Of a stretch of 64,000 nucleotides of DNA, positions 1 to 12,259 are shown one piece after another (the stretch's first letter is position 1; each line of letters starts with the position of its first letter). Location: the NCBI GenBank assembly GCA_037893245.1, contig JBAIAA010000893.1:186001-250000 (forward strand), in the 5' to 3' direction. Under the pieces are notes generated by a model. It saw only the letters and a program-made list of their open reading frames with translations. It was not told the origin of the DNA and ran no database searches. Origin of the DNA: Crossaster papposus. Taxonomy: Eukaryota; Echinodermata; Asteroidea; Velatida; Solasteridae. The position numbers were made by a program, and so were the translations under genes.

Positions 1-405
1 GTTAGTGCTTACAGGTAAGAGAAATTAAGTCTGTTTTTGTTTAGCTGTGAATTAATTGACATGTTAATAAATTTGCCTGATTATGTTGGATTTGTGTTTT
101 GTGGCACCGTCGGGTCAGCAGTGCGTGCATGGTCAACCGCAAAAAGCCAGAGCTGCCTTTAGGCTTGAAGTGTCCAGCGCTGAGTTTGGAGTAATGTGTC
201 ACCCTCATTATAATAACAAATGGTGGAATTATGATGGGTCAGATTTTGGGGCTAAAAATACAGTTGTTTATCAGAATAAACAAACAAGATGGCATTAAAT
301 TGCAGGTCTTTGTATTTAAAATTGCTGTTCAGTAACAGATGTGGTATTTTGTTCATGGAACTTAAATTTCTTAGTCGTGTTAGTACTTAGTTTGAAAGGA
401 AATAG
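1..405. other. No gene recognised
   Basis: AT-rich single-copy-looking DNA. A 71-codon open frame at 83-298 resembles no family I know and has no convincing splice context, so I treat it as non-coding. Confidence 0.5.
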
Positions 406-839
406 TCTTGGTTGCAAGAGGTCCTAATCACGGTATGCAGCGCCCTCTAACGTACGCCGTAGAACACGCAATGACTTTTGAATAGGACGTCTTGGCTAAC
501 TTTCATAATTGCTAAAAAAATTCCGAGGGCAGAATTGTGTTGCATATTATTATAAATGCGCGTGTGACGTTGCGTGCATAATTAGGTGATATAACAGATA
601 TTTGACCAATGAGTCAGTGATTATGCATGTTGCGTCACACGATAGTACACGCAACGTCACACGCGCATGCAAATGCGACACATTTCTTATCGGAATTTTT
701 CGCGAAATTATGTCAGTTTATAGCAAAGACGTCCCTTTCGAAGGTTATGACGTGGTCTACTACGACGTACGTTAGAGCGCCCTCGCATCGGCGACCTACA
801 CGCGCTGCATACCGCGCTTAGGACGTCTTGCAACCAAGA
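406..839. repeat. Fold-back element with nested palindromes
   Basis: The ends are inverted copies: TCTTGGTTGCAAGAGGTCCT at the left and its near-complement at the right, both followed inward by CGGTATGCAGCG and later CTCTAACGTACG. A second inverted pair built on GTGTGACGTTGCGTGC lies near the middle (about 560-578 and 648-668). No transposase is encoded, so this looks like a non-autonomous DNA transposon. The right arm is longer than the left, which points to internal rearrangement. Confidence 0.75.
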
Positions 840-1576
840 ATCAATAAGAAACAGTCTTTAATATGATAATTTATAAAAAGCAATTTATTATCACTATCAA
901 TATCATCAAAAAATGTCAATATTTTGATCTTTTCTTAAATTAACACGTAACAAAAACAGTGCTGAATCCATCAATTTAAATCCAAAGGTTTACACAGGAT
1001 TAGAGTTTATTGCTTAGCTTGTCAGAATAAGGTTGTAACAAAATCATGTTCACATATTTAAAATTTAAAGATGTAAATTTTTTCAAACCATTCATGAAAA
1101 CATTCAGCATTTTGGGAAAACATACAACATGGAAAAAAAAAGTTTAAGCTTGTGTTTTTCCTTCTTATTCTTCCATGGTTTTACAGTGTCATTACTTAAC
1201 TCAGGATTAATGTTTTTAAAGGTGTCATTATTTTTGCTGTGTGCATCTAATACATGCACTTAAAAGTTGTATTTCTCTAAAATGTCAGTGTTGTGTTTTC
1301 CCCATTCAAACAATGTTTTTTCCCTTTTACTTTGTAATCACATTTTGTACTAATTAACATGGTATTTAATTTCTCTATGCCCAGATAAGTCTTACAATAC
1401 TGTAACGTCTCTAAGCTTCCAAGACAAGTTTAGTATACTGAATGCTACCATAGTCTTTGACTGGAGCAAACAGTAATTAAAGTACAAATTGAGATGGAAC
1501 TGTGCACAGTCTGTAGTAGAGAAAAAAGAAAATCAGGTTGACTTTCAGATGTATTGATACTTATAAATGTATACAG
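840..1576. other. No gene recognised, AT-rich
   Basis: No coding frame, RNA gene or clear repeat end is visible in this segment. Confidence 0.5.
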
Positions 1577-1772
1577 ATCCCCCTTTCCCATGCCCCGCCT
1601 CTTTCCCATGCCCCGCCTCTTTCCCATGCCCCGCCCCCTTTCACATGCCCCGCCCCCTTTCACATGCCCCGCCCCCTTTCACATGCCCCGCCCCCCTTTC
1701 ACATGCCCTGCCCCCTTTCACATGCCCCGCCCCCTTTCCCATGCCCGCCCCTCTCCCATGCCTCGCCCCACC
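1577..1772. repeat. GC-rich minisatellite, about 17-19 bp unit
   Basis: About ten tandem units of the type CCCCTTTCACATGCCCCGCC, with TTTCCCATGCCCCGCC variants at both ends. The unit length varies slightly. Open frames on both strands here (Pro/His-rich or Gly/Arg-rich) are products of the repeat and are not genes. Each unit carries a CCCCGCC(CC) GC-box-like core. Confidence 0.9.
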
Positions 1773-3165
1773 AAGTCTATTTTTGTTAACCATAAAGCTG
1801 TCCTTTAGTGCTCCAATTTTAATAGGAATTGTATTCTTCAAATATGCTTCAAATGTTTCTTTGTCTAGAGAATTTGATGGATTTTTATGTAACTTGGATG
1901 GAGTGATCCTTTGGTGGGGGGTTCGGTTTCAGTTCATCACAATTCTTTTGAAAGGTCATCTAGGGGTCATTTGAGGTCATTGTTAAAGAAATTCACAAAA
2001 TTTGAATTTTTTTTTTTAAAGAACACAAAACATAATTATTTGAAGCGATTTGTGATCCGATCCGAGGTTCACTTGTTTATAATTATTATTCTGAGATGGA
2101 AACCTTTGGCTACTTGCTAGAGAATTTTGTCGATTGCAACATTTTTGGGAGGAACTTTGGACATCGATTGCAATGCACAGTTTGTAAGTGTAGATAAACA
2201 AAATTGATCTCTTCAAATAAAAGGTCAGAGACGACGAGTGAGGCCAGAATGCAAAGAAATAGTCTGGCACCATCCCATTCAACAGTTCACAATTTATAAA
2301 ATACTTCAGGGAACCCGACCAAAATGGCTTCCTCGTGAATGAGGTCCATGGCGATGCAACTGGTACCTGCCGTAACTGGTACCAATAGTACCAATACTGC
2401 ATTAATATGAAGCGCGATGGCAAGACGTACAAGTAGCCTTCTCCGCACCGGGACCCTAAGTGGATGCATAATACTCGCAGGAGATGACTCAAGAAACCTA
2501 CGTGAATCGGTCATTAGAATCCGGAAGCTCACGATAATTGGATCCATTCATCCAGTGTAGGCGAAAAAGAAAAAAAAATAGTCGTGAGTTTCATTTAAGA
2601 TATCATTAGTTTGTACGATAGCTTCGTAGGTTGGGAGATTGAAAATCATCCTTCGAAATAGAAGTTCAGTTTTGGGTGGCTGAAATTTTTTAATTTGATC
2701 GAGTTTGTTTATTAATCTTTTTAAATTTTATTATATATTTTTTTTTATTTATTTTTTGTCTTGCAAAGAATTTTTTATTCTTTATTCTTTAGAAGGGCAT
2801 TTGTACTCCAAAGGTTACAGCAATTTTGTATGACGTCTGACGTCTAAGGATTGCTCTGTTTTATCTGAAGGAAGACAAGGAACCGGACAAGTAAAACCAA
2901 ACAAATTGTTCTCTTTTTTCTTTACTTTTTAACATACACAAATCTTTAAACAGGCCAGAGTCACAATATTTTCAAACATTACAGCAAATGCAGAATGGTG
3001 TATAAGTGTACCTTTTTAAAATAACATTCAAGTGGACAAATAATAGTGAATATTTAATTTGCGAATCTCAATAAACTGTGGATATCGTAAAGTCGACATG
3101 GTCAGATGTTGGTCTATCCCAATAAACAACCAGTTATTGAAATAGGCGTTTAGTTGTTAATGGTG
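1773..3165. other. No gene recognised; two overlapping minus-strand open frames
   Basis: Minus-strand frames of 158 and 86 codons overlap at 2016-2547. The shorter one has a hydrophobic stretch, but I recognise no domain in either and neither has clear splice sites. Positions 2945-3010 contain TTTAAACAGGCCAGAGTCACAATATT, here given only as its start, which also occurs at 10924 and 34582 and belongs to an old relative of the AAGGTAGG MITE family. Confidence 0.4.
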
Positions 3166-3603
3166 AACAATGTCAAGAAATCAATTTGCAGATATTGAAA
3201 ATATTTACTACCGAAGAACAATGTCAAGAAATAAATTTGCAGATATCGAAAATATTTACTACCGAATTATCAAGAAATATCTTACTTATTTGAATACTTA
3301 TAATGATTGTAGGCATCAACCAAAATGATTGCGCTATATAATATAAAATACTTTAAACAAATTGAATTTTATTAAAACAATCACGATCGGCGGACGGCGA
3401 TCGCGAACAAAACATAAATAACATAAGAATAACTGCCCGACGCTGGGTGAAAACAAACGCCGTTTTTCGTGCTTTTCTCGGCATCTATGATTGTAAAACT
3501 TCGGACAGGTCAGTTAAACGATAGTTACTATAAAATACAACCCCCCTAAATCCACCCATTCATGATAATTCAAGCATTTACCAATGGTGTATCCTACCTT
3601 TAA
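3166..3603 (-). mobile_element. MITE family A (AAGGTAGGATACACCATT ends), copy 1
   Basis: The right end reads AATGGTGTATCCTACCTTTAA and matches the family terminus. The interior follows the family order: a TTTGCAGATATCGAAAATATT block, a GCGATCGC centre, then TCGGACAGGTCAGTTAAACG. The TTTGCAGATATYGAAAATATT segment is tandemly duplicated at the left, which hides the left terminus. No coding capacity. Flanks fit TA or TTAA target sites. Confidence 0.75.
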
Positions 3604-3885
3604 ACTATTGTCAGACTGTTCAGTTATCACGCCAGTCCAGCTGTGGAGCTATAGCAATCACTTGCGCAGGATGATAGTAGAATTTAGGGGTACACGAACG
3701 ATACCACCATTTTTGTTCTTATACGATACAATGTACGGTGTGATACAGTACATATTATTACGATACGTATCATACAAACAGAAAAAAAATAAAAAATAAA
3801 AAATAAAAAAAAAATAAAAAAAAATGTTTGTTCATGATTGATAAAGGTAATACATTTGCTTGCGCAAGGAACGAAAGAATCAAAG

Positions 3886-4284
3886 GGCCTTTTCGAAGCC
3901 AACTGCTGCCCGGGAAAACTTCCCAGGTAACTCTTTCCTAGACAATAAGTACAGTGCGAACAGCGCGAGTCGGTAAAAGCGTCTCAGGAAAACGTACATC
4001 CGGCCCCCTACTGCGATTTCATGCTACAACGCGCATGCGCTCTTTGCATTGTTTACGTGCGCGCGCTGATGCATGCACATCGCATTGTGATCACATTTGC
4101 CTTCATGAGTCATTATAATGACAGCTCGGCTACTTCTCCCGCGGTCTCGGTAAAATTTTCCCAAGTCAAAAGTCCAAGTGCGAACAGTGGTAACAATTGA
4201 CCATTTTTTATTTTACCATCGTCTCAGTAAAACCTTCTTGCTTTAGGCTAAAGTCGAAGACGAAGCCAAAGATTCATAAAGGCC
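3886..4284. mobile_element. Composite MITE with GGCCTTTTCGAA ends
   Basis: The outer ends GGCCTTTTCGAAGCC and GATTCATAAAGGCC are imperfect inverted repeats like those of the element at 48907-49138. The interior (about 3903-4247) is an inverted relative of the element at 5264-5834, sharing CAGTGCGAACAG, CATTATAATGAC and the TTTTACCATCGTCTCAGTAAAA block. Confidence 0.6.
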
Positions 4285-5091
4285 AAAGTGAGCCGCGTTA
4301 GAAGCCGCCATGTAAATGAAAAAAAAAAAAAAAACATTTGAAAATTGGTTTACCATGACTCAACACATAAAGTTTCACAATTGGACAAGCATATGGCTCA
4401 TATAATCCACCCGAACATTTTGTGGTCGCTACCAAAGCCTTTAATTATAAAGAAAAAAAGGCTTTCTGGCAAATAATAATATAATATAACACCGTACCCA
4501 GCTGTTAGTCATAATGGGGTTAACCCTCACACACTGTGACATTTTTTATATGTTGCGATTGTTCACCCTGTACATTCATGGCTGATTCTTGTAGCCTTTC
4601 CTTGAACCTAAAAAGTACTTGTATTTTACCACCTTTTATTTTTTACATTTCTTTATTTGTGGGTACGAACTGAATTGCTTTGCAAGCCTGCTGGCTGCAT
4701 GACATAAAGGGAAAGTTATTTTTCAGATTTTGTAGAACGGTGCTAAATCCATTAATTTCATTATGAATTTTCACACACCCTAGGGGCTTAGGGTTTTGAA
4801 AGTATACAACATTTTGTAAAAAAAGTGGATGGATTAGGATACAGTGTATTCATATTTTTTTACAGCCAAAAAATATTGTTAAGTTTATATTAAATATTAA
4901 AGTTTTGTGTTGGCTGACGCTGGAAAAATAGTAGTCTGGTTCTCTGACTTTACTGCAGACGAAACAGAGCATTGTGTATAGATGTGAGGGAATTATCAGG
5001 TTAGGGAACCAGATTAGCTGGTTTCTACCCAGATTGCAAACAAGTATTTGAAAATAGTCAGGTTTTTCCCAAAGACAGATTTCAAGTCAAT
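4285..5091. other. No gene recognised
   Basis: Holds poly(A) tracts and AT-rich DNA. Positions 4938-5030 resemble 51887-51980 in reading order (CAGACGAAA...TAGATGT...GGGAACCAGA), suggesting an old dispersed repeat. Confidence 0.4.
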
Positions 5092-5262
5092 TGTGATTTT
5101 TATTTTAATAAAATTCAATTTTTTAGAACAATTATAGAATAGCGCAATCATTTCGCTGGATGCCTACATTGTACAATCATTATTTACTTTCAAATAAGTA
5201 AGATATTTCTTAATAATTCGGTAGTAATTATTTTTCTCGATATCTGCAAATTGTGTATCTAA
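5092..5262 (+). mobile_element. MITE family A fragment
   Basis: Contains the right half of the family: AGCGCAATCATTT, GCTGGATGCCTAC, TAAGATATTTCTTAATAATT and a degraded terminus TCTGCAAATTGTGTATC. The other half is missing. Confidence 0.65.
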
Positions 5263-5263
5263 A

Positions 5264-5834
5264 GCCGTGTTCGCACTGGACTTTTTTGGGGGAAGGTTTT
5301 ACTGAGACGATGGTAAAATAAAAAATGGTCAAATGTTACCACTGTTCGCACTTGGACTTTCGACACGGGAAAATTTTACAGAGACCGTGGGAGAAGTAGC
5401 CAAGCTGTCATTATAATGACTCGTGAGGGCGCTTTGCGTGACCTTTTGCATTGACCCCGGTGTACCCATTCGCGATCGCGCACGCGCGCTTTTTTGTTAC
5501 GATGCGATTTGCACGTATCAGCGTGCCCGCATGTAAACAATGCAAAGAGCGCTTGCGCAGTGCCTTGTATAGCGTGACCTTGCACTGGAGGGCCGGGTGG
5601 ACGTTTTCCTGGGACGCTTTTACCAAGTCGCGCTGTTCGCACTGGACTTATCGTCTAGGGAAAAGTGACCAGGGACGTTTTCCCGGGCAGCAGTTGGCCG
5701 GTAGAAGTACCCACTGGACTCGGGAGAAGTACCTGAGAGGAAAACGTCCTAGGCTGTCCGCACTGGACTTAAAATGGGAAAAGGACCCATCGTCTAGGTA
5801 TGTTTTATCATTTTAAGTCCAGTGCGAACATGGC
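5264..5834. mobile_element. MITE with GCCGTGTTCGCACTGGACTT ends
   Basis: Terminal inverted repeats GCCGTGTTCGCACTGGACTT and AAGTCCAGTGCGAACATGGC enclose a GC-richer body in which short CACTGGACT motifs recur (about 5640, 5712, 5761). The long open frames over 5376-5816 on both strands are composition effects of the GC-rich body. I see no transposase signature. Confidence 0.7.
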
Positions 5835-7458
5835 TATAGTCATACCTTTAACAAATCTGTATTAAAACTAAGCATACATTGCACATGGCACTGAGTTCAC
5901 ATACTACTGGTACATAAACTAAGGTAGCAATAGCATTCAGTTGGTTTAAGTTTTGCACCCAGCAAACTTATAGTGTCATAAAATCAATGGCACCCCAAGC
6001 TATCAAAAAATTATGGCCACATGTTGTTGTACCATAAATGTACACAATATGTAGAAATGTCTGTACATGTCCTTGGGTGACCAGCTTAAGCACCTCTTAA
6101 CTCCATAATTAGCAGCTTTGAAGTGCACAAGCCTGTCCTTCAACCCGGCTCATGAATAATGCATGATTCTGTTGCATAATGCATGAGGTTATATGCTGAT
6201 GATTGGATGTGTACCATGGAGGAATAAGAGCAGACCACATAGTACCCATACCACACCACCTTTACAGAGATGTTCCATTCTCATTACAATGTCCTCAGTT
6301 GACCTCGCTGCTGGTGGGGCTTTCATTTGTAGAATGTATCAACAGTATCATTTACATGGTCAGTTAAATGAGGTGTTAGCCTGACCTTCAACCTGCAAAA
6401 TATGAATAATTCATTATAATTATGAATAATTCATTACCTTTATGAATAATTCATTATATATTTCTCAACATTTACTTGTGTAGTGTACAATGTACATACT
6501 GGCAATGTACTGGTATACAATGTAAGTCATCTAAGTTACCGTATGTATTTGCATAATTATGTAAATTTGCAAATATGCATAGCTAGCAAATATTACACGA
6601 GCATAAGATTAAGAACACAACCAGCATTAAGGCATTCACAGATTTAAATGGAATACAACATTTAAAAACATCAAGAAAACCAAATAATAATGTACCAAAT
6701 TATTATAAAATACATTGTACATTACTGGACTGTTTGTGAATGACAGTCTAAACTCTAAACCATTTTGTGAAATTACTGTATGTCACCTGATGTGCCGACA
6801 TTTTCAGGAAAAGTGGCAGTTTCCAATGCTGGTTCACTTTGCATACGGATGTACTGGTAGGTAAACTCAAGATTCACGAACAAGAATGTTTAAAGTGCTT
6901 ATTGAAATTTCAGTCAAGTGAAATTTGTGGTAATACATTTGTGGACTTCAGGCTCAACAGCTGCTAAATAGTAATAAACGCTAAGCAAAAGGTATTCGAT
7001 TATCGTATACTACATGTACAGTTTTCACTTGATTTTCGTAAATCTCAATTTTTTTTTACGGAGGTGGCGTTTAGTGGCTTTTGTGCCTTTTGTGCCTGAA
7101 GGAACTATCAGTAAATAGGGGTGAAAAGTACGCCAAGTTAGGGGGCATCAACAAAACCTTTTCAAACAAAATAACTTGCCTACATCATGATTTATTCTCC
7201 TTGCTGAAATTTATTTCTAACAGGATATGTTTTGAGTAACTTCCTTTGGAAAGCTGATTTGATTTTTTGATAAGAAGGAAATAAGCTAGCGTTTCCTTGA
7301 TCGAAGAAGCTCAAACCAAATTCTTTTCGAAAATATGACGAAACAAAATCATTGCATGTTGTTGTTGTCATTTTTGTAATATGGGGGGGGGGTGGTGTAG
7401 TTTGTGGGGGGTGGTGTGTAGTTTAGCGCCCCTCCTTAGTTTTGATCAAATTGGAGTG
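5835..7458. other. No gene recognised
   Basis: Includes a small tandem array of TATGAATAATTCATTA units at about 6403-6458 and a G-rich tract at 7382-7418. A 63-codon frame at 6193 is unremarkable. Confidence 0.4.
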
Positions 7459-7839
7459 AAAGGTACATCTACGGTACATGTGTATAGGATGTCACCATTG
7501 GTAATTGCATGAATTATCATGAATGGGTAGATTTGGGGGTTTCATTTTATAGTAAATATCATTTAACGAAACTGTTTTGCAATCATGGATGCCAAGGAAA
7601 GCAAGCAAAGTGATTCTTATGTTTTTTTGGTTTTGTTCGCAATCGCCATGTGGCGATCGCGATTTTTGTTTTATAAAATTAAATTTTTCAGAACAATTAT
7701 TGGATATCTACAGCGTGTAGTGCAATCATTTTGCTGGATGTCTACAATCATTATTTACTTTCAAATAAGATATTTTCTAATAATTCGGTAGTACAATTTT
7801 TCGATATATCTGCAAAATGGTGTATCCTACATACCTTTA
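7459..7839 (+). mobile_element. MITE family A, copy 2
   Basis: Full-length layout: CACCATTGGTAATTGC at the left, TCATGGATGCCAAGGAAAGC inside, a GCGATCGC centre and AATGGTGTATCCTACATACC before TTTAA at the right. Both ends are slightly degraded. Confidence 0.7.
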
Positions 7840-9177
7840 AGAGTGTCTTTTCTTATTGCAAAACTCTTTTTGTAAGACTGTACAACATTGCACTCATAGA
7901 GAGTGACGAAAAAAACACAAAAAACTAATTCTGCCTTTTTTTTTACCAGAAGTGTACATAAATTTGAAATTTTATCACACCTAGGTCTTTACGATATGCA
8001 TTTTGTCTTAGCTATCTCATTTCGGGCGTGTGTACTGTACATGTATGTATGTAAATTTACACTCATTTCAGAGAAACTGTTGACCAAAACACTCAAACGC
8101 AGCAGTGGCACTACCGTACCGGTAGATGTTCACATAACTCTCGTTGGGAATGAAATTCTCCCTCGTGTTTTGTGTGTTGGGTCAATGTGGTTTAGCCGAC
8201 CGACAGCAATGCCTTAATAAAGTGGTCAGCTTCAGTGGTCACCTTCAGTGGTCACTCATTGCGGCCATGTGCATTCTGTAATAACTAGTTTACCGGATAT
8301 TGCTTTTTCCCCTATGTGCACGCATTTGTGGGGAGAGTAATGCACATGATAAGAAACGGGGGCCCGGCCGTACCGTACGGTACGGTAGTAGTATACGGTG
8401 CATAATTCGATGAAGTGAAACCGCATGATGTGTGGCTTAAGTGTGTCCCTACGTGTTGGGGAAGCCAGTAATTTATATTACTAGCTACCAAAAATAGCTC
8501 CGGCCAGGCAATGAATGCCCGCAAGCTGCACCAATGAACAGTAAATTTGCATGGCGGACATTTTGTTGTGGTCAATAAATACTCTAACCAGTTCTTAGCA
8601 CTGCCTACCACCAGTATGGTCCAGTAATTATGATAATCATTTTTTTTTTTTAGTGTTTCAGGAATTTTTGCAGTGTTGGAATTTGGAATTTTTTGCATTC
8701 TAAACTTTTGGTTCTGCATAAATTAACCAGAATATCTGGGAAGAATTTGTGCTCTTGTAGTATAGACATTTGTTGATTAATTTTGCTCATGCGTTCGTTC
8801 GTTACTTTGTTTACAAATTTGAAATTACAATCTGTTTATTATTAATTCGTTGGCTTGTTTGTGTTTCTTTTATTCATGATTGGCTTGGGTATTTGTACTG
8901 TTAATGAAACGTACATGTTCACCTTAAACAAAAATATGCTATTGAAAATTGGAAAAACACTATAAAAACAGTAGGTAAATCTTGCAATTTTACTTTTTTT
9001 GATAGCTTGTTATAACTGATAAGGTACATGTAGTAACCAACGGATCATGTACCAACCGCTAATGCCTATAATGTAACAACAAATTATTGATAGTGTAGTA
9101 AAAGTTACCGGTACTACACTTCAGTCATTTGTTGTTATCGATTAGTGATACAGATCGGTCAATTTGTGTGACGTTAT
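7840..9177. other. No gene recognised
   Basis: Contains a short direct repeat of CAGTGGTCACC/TTCAGTGGTCA at 8222-8256 and otherwise AT-rich DNA. A 135-codon minus-strand frame at 8312-8719 has no recognisable domain. Confidence 0.4.
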
Positions 9178-10055
9178 CCAGGCCTTCATTTTAATAAATC
9201 TGAGGAGAGCTGTGCATCGCTCTCCTTAAATCAAAAGGTGAATTAAGGAGAGTGATTTTAAAATCGCTCTCCTTAAATCAAAACAATGAATTAAGGAGAG
9301 TGATTTGCTCTCGCTAACAAAACGCAAGTTTAAAGGCCCTGGACACTATCTGTAGTTACTCAAATGACAACCAAAGGTGTCTATGCCTTTAATAAACACA
9401 TACATGTACTCAAGAAAAGGAACACAACATTCACCAGTAGTTCAACTTTTGGTTAAGAGAATGATGGCGCTTTCCCATCCAGTGACATTTCTCTCTCTGT
9501 GACTTGTATGGCTTAATTAAGTGCGAATTAGTCTAGGCCCGTTATGACCGAAATAAATGGAATGGGCGAACACGAAAGATATGGCCTTCCTATGCGGAAA
9601 TTGTATATGAATATAATGAATATATTCGGATTGTGGGGCACATTGTAGGCAAGAAAAATCGTTTGGTTTGTTTTGGTTGATGAGATGTTTAGGAGGGATG
9701 TTTCCCTGGTTTTGTTGGTATTCTCTGGGGTATATATGTACGGTTTGCGTACGTAAGATGGGTAGCGTGCAAAGCGGCGTGGCATGGTGGATGATACCGT
9801 GTTGTGATTGGTCATCGTATTATCCAATGGGTGCTCGGATGCGGTAGTGCGAAAAACAGAGCCTGGGTTGTGAACTCATGTTGTGGTTTTGGGCTAAAAG
9901 TGTGTTTGTTTTTTGTTTGAAAAAGCCATTATTTCTATTTTCCTATTTTGGAAAATAGTTAAATGAGGTATGGGCTTTTAGATAATTTTTTCTTCTATCT
10001 TTTGATAGTTGTTTAAGAAAAACCGTAACATCTAACCGTGTGCGGTGATGGAAAG

Positions 10056-10091
<36 letters not shown>

Positions 10092-10194
10092 TTTTTAAAA
10101 ATTGTAAGGAGCGCTTTTTTTTGCTCTCCTTAAAATTTTTAAGGAGCGCGGAGGAGCGCGAGCGCGATCGCGCTCCTTTTAAATGAAGGCCTGG
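9178..10194. mobile_element. About 1-kb element with CCAGGCCTTCATTT ends
   Basis: Terminal inverted repeats CCAGGCCTTCATTTTAA and TTTAAATGAAGGCCTGG are flanked directly by TTAT on both sides (9174-9177 and 10195-10198), a likely 4-bp target-site duplication. Subterminal DNA is full of inverted AAGGAGAG/CTCTCCTT and AAGGAGCG/CGCTCCTT motifs. The interior includes a TTTAAAGGCCCTGGACACTA start of another repeat (9331) and a poly(T) run at 10060-10088. A 99-codon minus-strand frame matches no transposase I know, so it is probably non-autonomous. Confidence 0.7.
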
Positions 10195-10361
10195 TTATCG
10201 GTTGGTGATGTCCGTTATCCGTTGGTCACTTCAATATCAGTTGTACATGTAACATACAACCTCTTGCACAACAATGATTGGGTTGTATGGATTTTGTTGT
10301 GTCGCCTATGATGATTCTGTTGACACTTTCATTCGAAAACTGTGCATCCAATTGAAGGAAA

Positions 10362-10468
10362 ACTTCGGACAGGTCAGTTAAACGAAATTTACTATAAAAT
10401 ACAACCTCCCCAATTCACCCATTCCTGATAATCCAAGCAAAATTACCGATGGTGTATCCTACCTTTAA
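10362..10468 (+). mobile_element. MITE family A fragment
   Basis: Retains ACTTCGGACAGGTCAGTTAA through the terminus GGTGTATCCTACCTTTAA. The left two thirds are absent. Confidence 0.75.
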
Positions 10469-12011
10469 ATCGTCATTCGAAACCCTATTTTCATTGAAAA
10501 CTAGAACTGGGGTTTGAATATATGCCCCCTATATATATAACTGGTGAAGGTGGGGGGGGGGGGGGGGGGGGGCCAGGGCACTAGTTTGGCCATTGAGTCT
10601 AGCAGCTGACAATGTCACAATCAATTTCAAGTCCGTGATCCTTTTCCAGTAAACTGCCCATCAGTCTCCATATAACAGGCAGCCCGGCGTTGAAAGACGA
10701 AACACATACTTTCCTCTTAGCTCAGTAACAGCTTCTTATTAGTCACTCCTTGCCCCCAGCATGCAGAATTAAAGGTCAGGTACACGTACACGTACCGGGT
10801 ACCAACAAATGAGGGGCAGAGCTAAGATTCAGCAGGAGGAGTTTTTCATACAATCAAAAAAGATGATGGGAACTCGAGTATTTTGCATTGGTTTTTTCAA
10901 GCGTCTAGGAACACACGCAACTTTAAACAGGTCAGCGTCACAATATTTACTATACAAATATAAATCAATTACCCAAATGGTGTATTCTACCTTTAACATT
11001 GGAGGTGAGCATTCTTTGGTTGTCATGCCGTCGACCTTTTGACCTGTCATTGGTGTAGTAGAGCCAATGACAGTGCTGCCAGGGATGAAATGATGAATGG
11101 ACCTTTCTGTACAGTAAGAGGCCACAAATAACAGAGCATTCCACAAATGGTTTCCCTCCCCAAGTTTGTCTTTAAATTATAAACAACATGCATACTGTTG
11201 CCATTAGTTTTTTTTTTTGTTTTTTTTTTACTTTAGACAGAATGTAGAAGGTACACGTATGAAACAAAAAATCCATGTACATCTACTGGTACATCGTTTC
11301 ATTGCTCCTTGAGTTGAAATAATGAGCCATCAACATCGGAGTTGGTGGGTATCAAATGAGGGGAACATTGCTTATTTATCTAGGTACATGTACGTGTGCA
11401 TGTATGCACTCCCTGTAGTTGGAAAATATGTGAAAAGCATTACAGAAGTTTTTTTTTTTTTTTTTTAATAATGGCTGCCAAAATGCTTGTTACCACAAAA
11501 ATCCGGTATAACAAACATATTGGCGGCCATTTTGAAAAAGAAAATTGAAAAAGATTATAACACCTAAAAAGTGAAATGCTATCACACATTAAATTGCAAC
11601 TCTAGGTGTGCATACATGTACATGTACTGGTGCCTTGCCAAAAATTGCTACGAGCGTTACCTCTCTCAATCATTTGAAACCGGTGGCATATGGAGGCATA
11701 TGCTGTGTGTATAAAAATCTCTACAATGTCATACCGGTACATGTAGATTTGGTTCAATTAGTACTTAAATCATATAATTCTCTGCATTTCCTAACTCAAT
11801 AAAAAAAAATTAAAAAGCAACCGGTAACTGGTTTCCTGCCAGGTTCTCCCTGGTGTCCAGTTTGGCACAGCATGCTCCTGTGTACAAACCCAGGATATAT
11901 TTTAAAGGGGCAAGGTCATTGACACACGTGTATACGAAGAACTCCAGCGGATTCTTTGACCATGGCAGTGAGGTTTTTACTTCTTTTTGCTGCGCGCAAT
12001 GTATAGAAGCT
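10469..12011. other. No gene recognised
   Basis: Contains a poly(G) tract at about 10549-10572, a TTTAAACAGGTCAGCGTCAC...GGTGTATTCTACCTTTAA segment (10922-11000) distantly related to MITE A, and poly(T) tracts at about 11205 and 11450. The minus-strand frames here have no recognisable product. Confidence 0.4.
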
Positions 12012-12259
12012 TTAACCAGTTCGCGTCGTAGGACGGATGTACCGTACATGCAAAACAATTTCACAGATTCAAAACAGATGAGGCATAAACACGTCACGAG
12101 CAAGGCCGAGAATGTCTGTTTGCAGCGAGCAAAGTCGGAAATACGCGGGTGTGCTTCCCGGTACCATCGGCCTGAACCCGCCTCGGATCGAGTTTCGTTA
12201 AAAATAATCCCGCGCCTCGGCTCGTTGATGTTAAAATAATTCCGGCGCGGACTGGTTAA
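12012..12259 (-). mobile_element. TTAACCAGTTCGCG MITE, copy 1
   Basis: Bounded by TTAACCAGTTCGCG at the left and CGCGGACTGGTTAA at the right. TTAA at both extremities suits a piggyBac-type target site. Interior markers shared by all copies are a CACGTCACGAGCAAGG block, a GGTACCATCGGCCTGAACCC block and a TTAAAAATAATCCCGCGCC block. No coding potential. Confidence 0.8.

Noticed and set aside
1538-1974. Overlapping Pro/His-rich and Gly/Arg-rich open frames
   Set aside because: They are translations of the tandem minisatellite in several registers and on both strands, with no start context or splice signals.
2016-2547. Minus-strand frames of 158 and 86 codons
   Set aside because: No recognisable domain, overlapping registers and no splice signals. 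One has a hydrophobic stretch, which is common by chance in AT-rich DNA.
5376-5816. Open frames on both strands
   Set aside because: They lie in the GC-rich body of a MITE with inverted ends and resemble no known protein.
8312-8719. 135-codon minus-strand frame
   Set aside because: No domain recognised; it includes a Lys/Asn run from a poly(T) tract.
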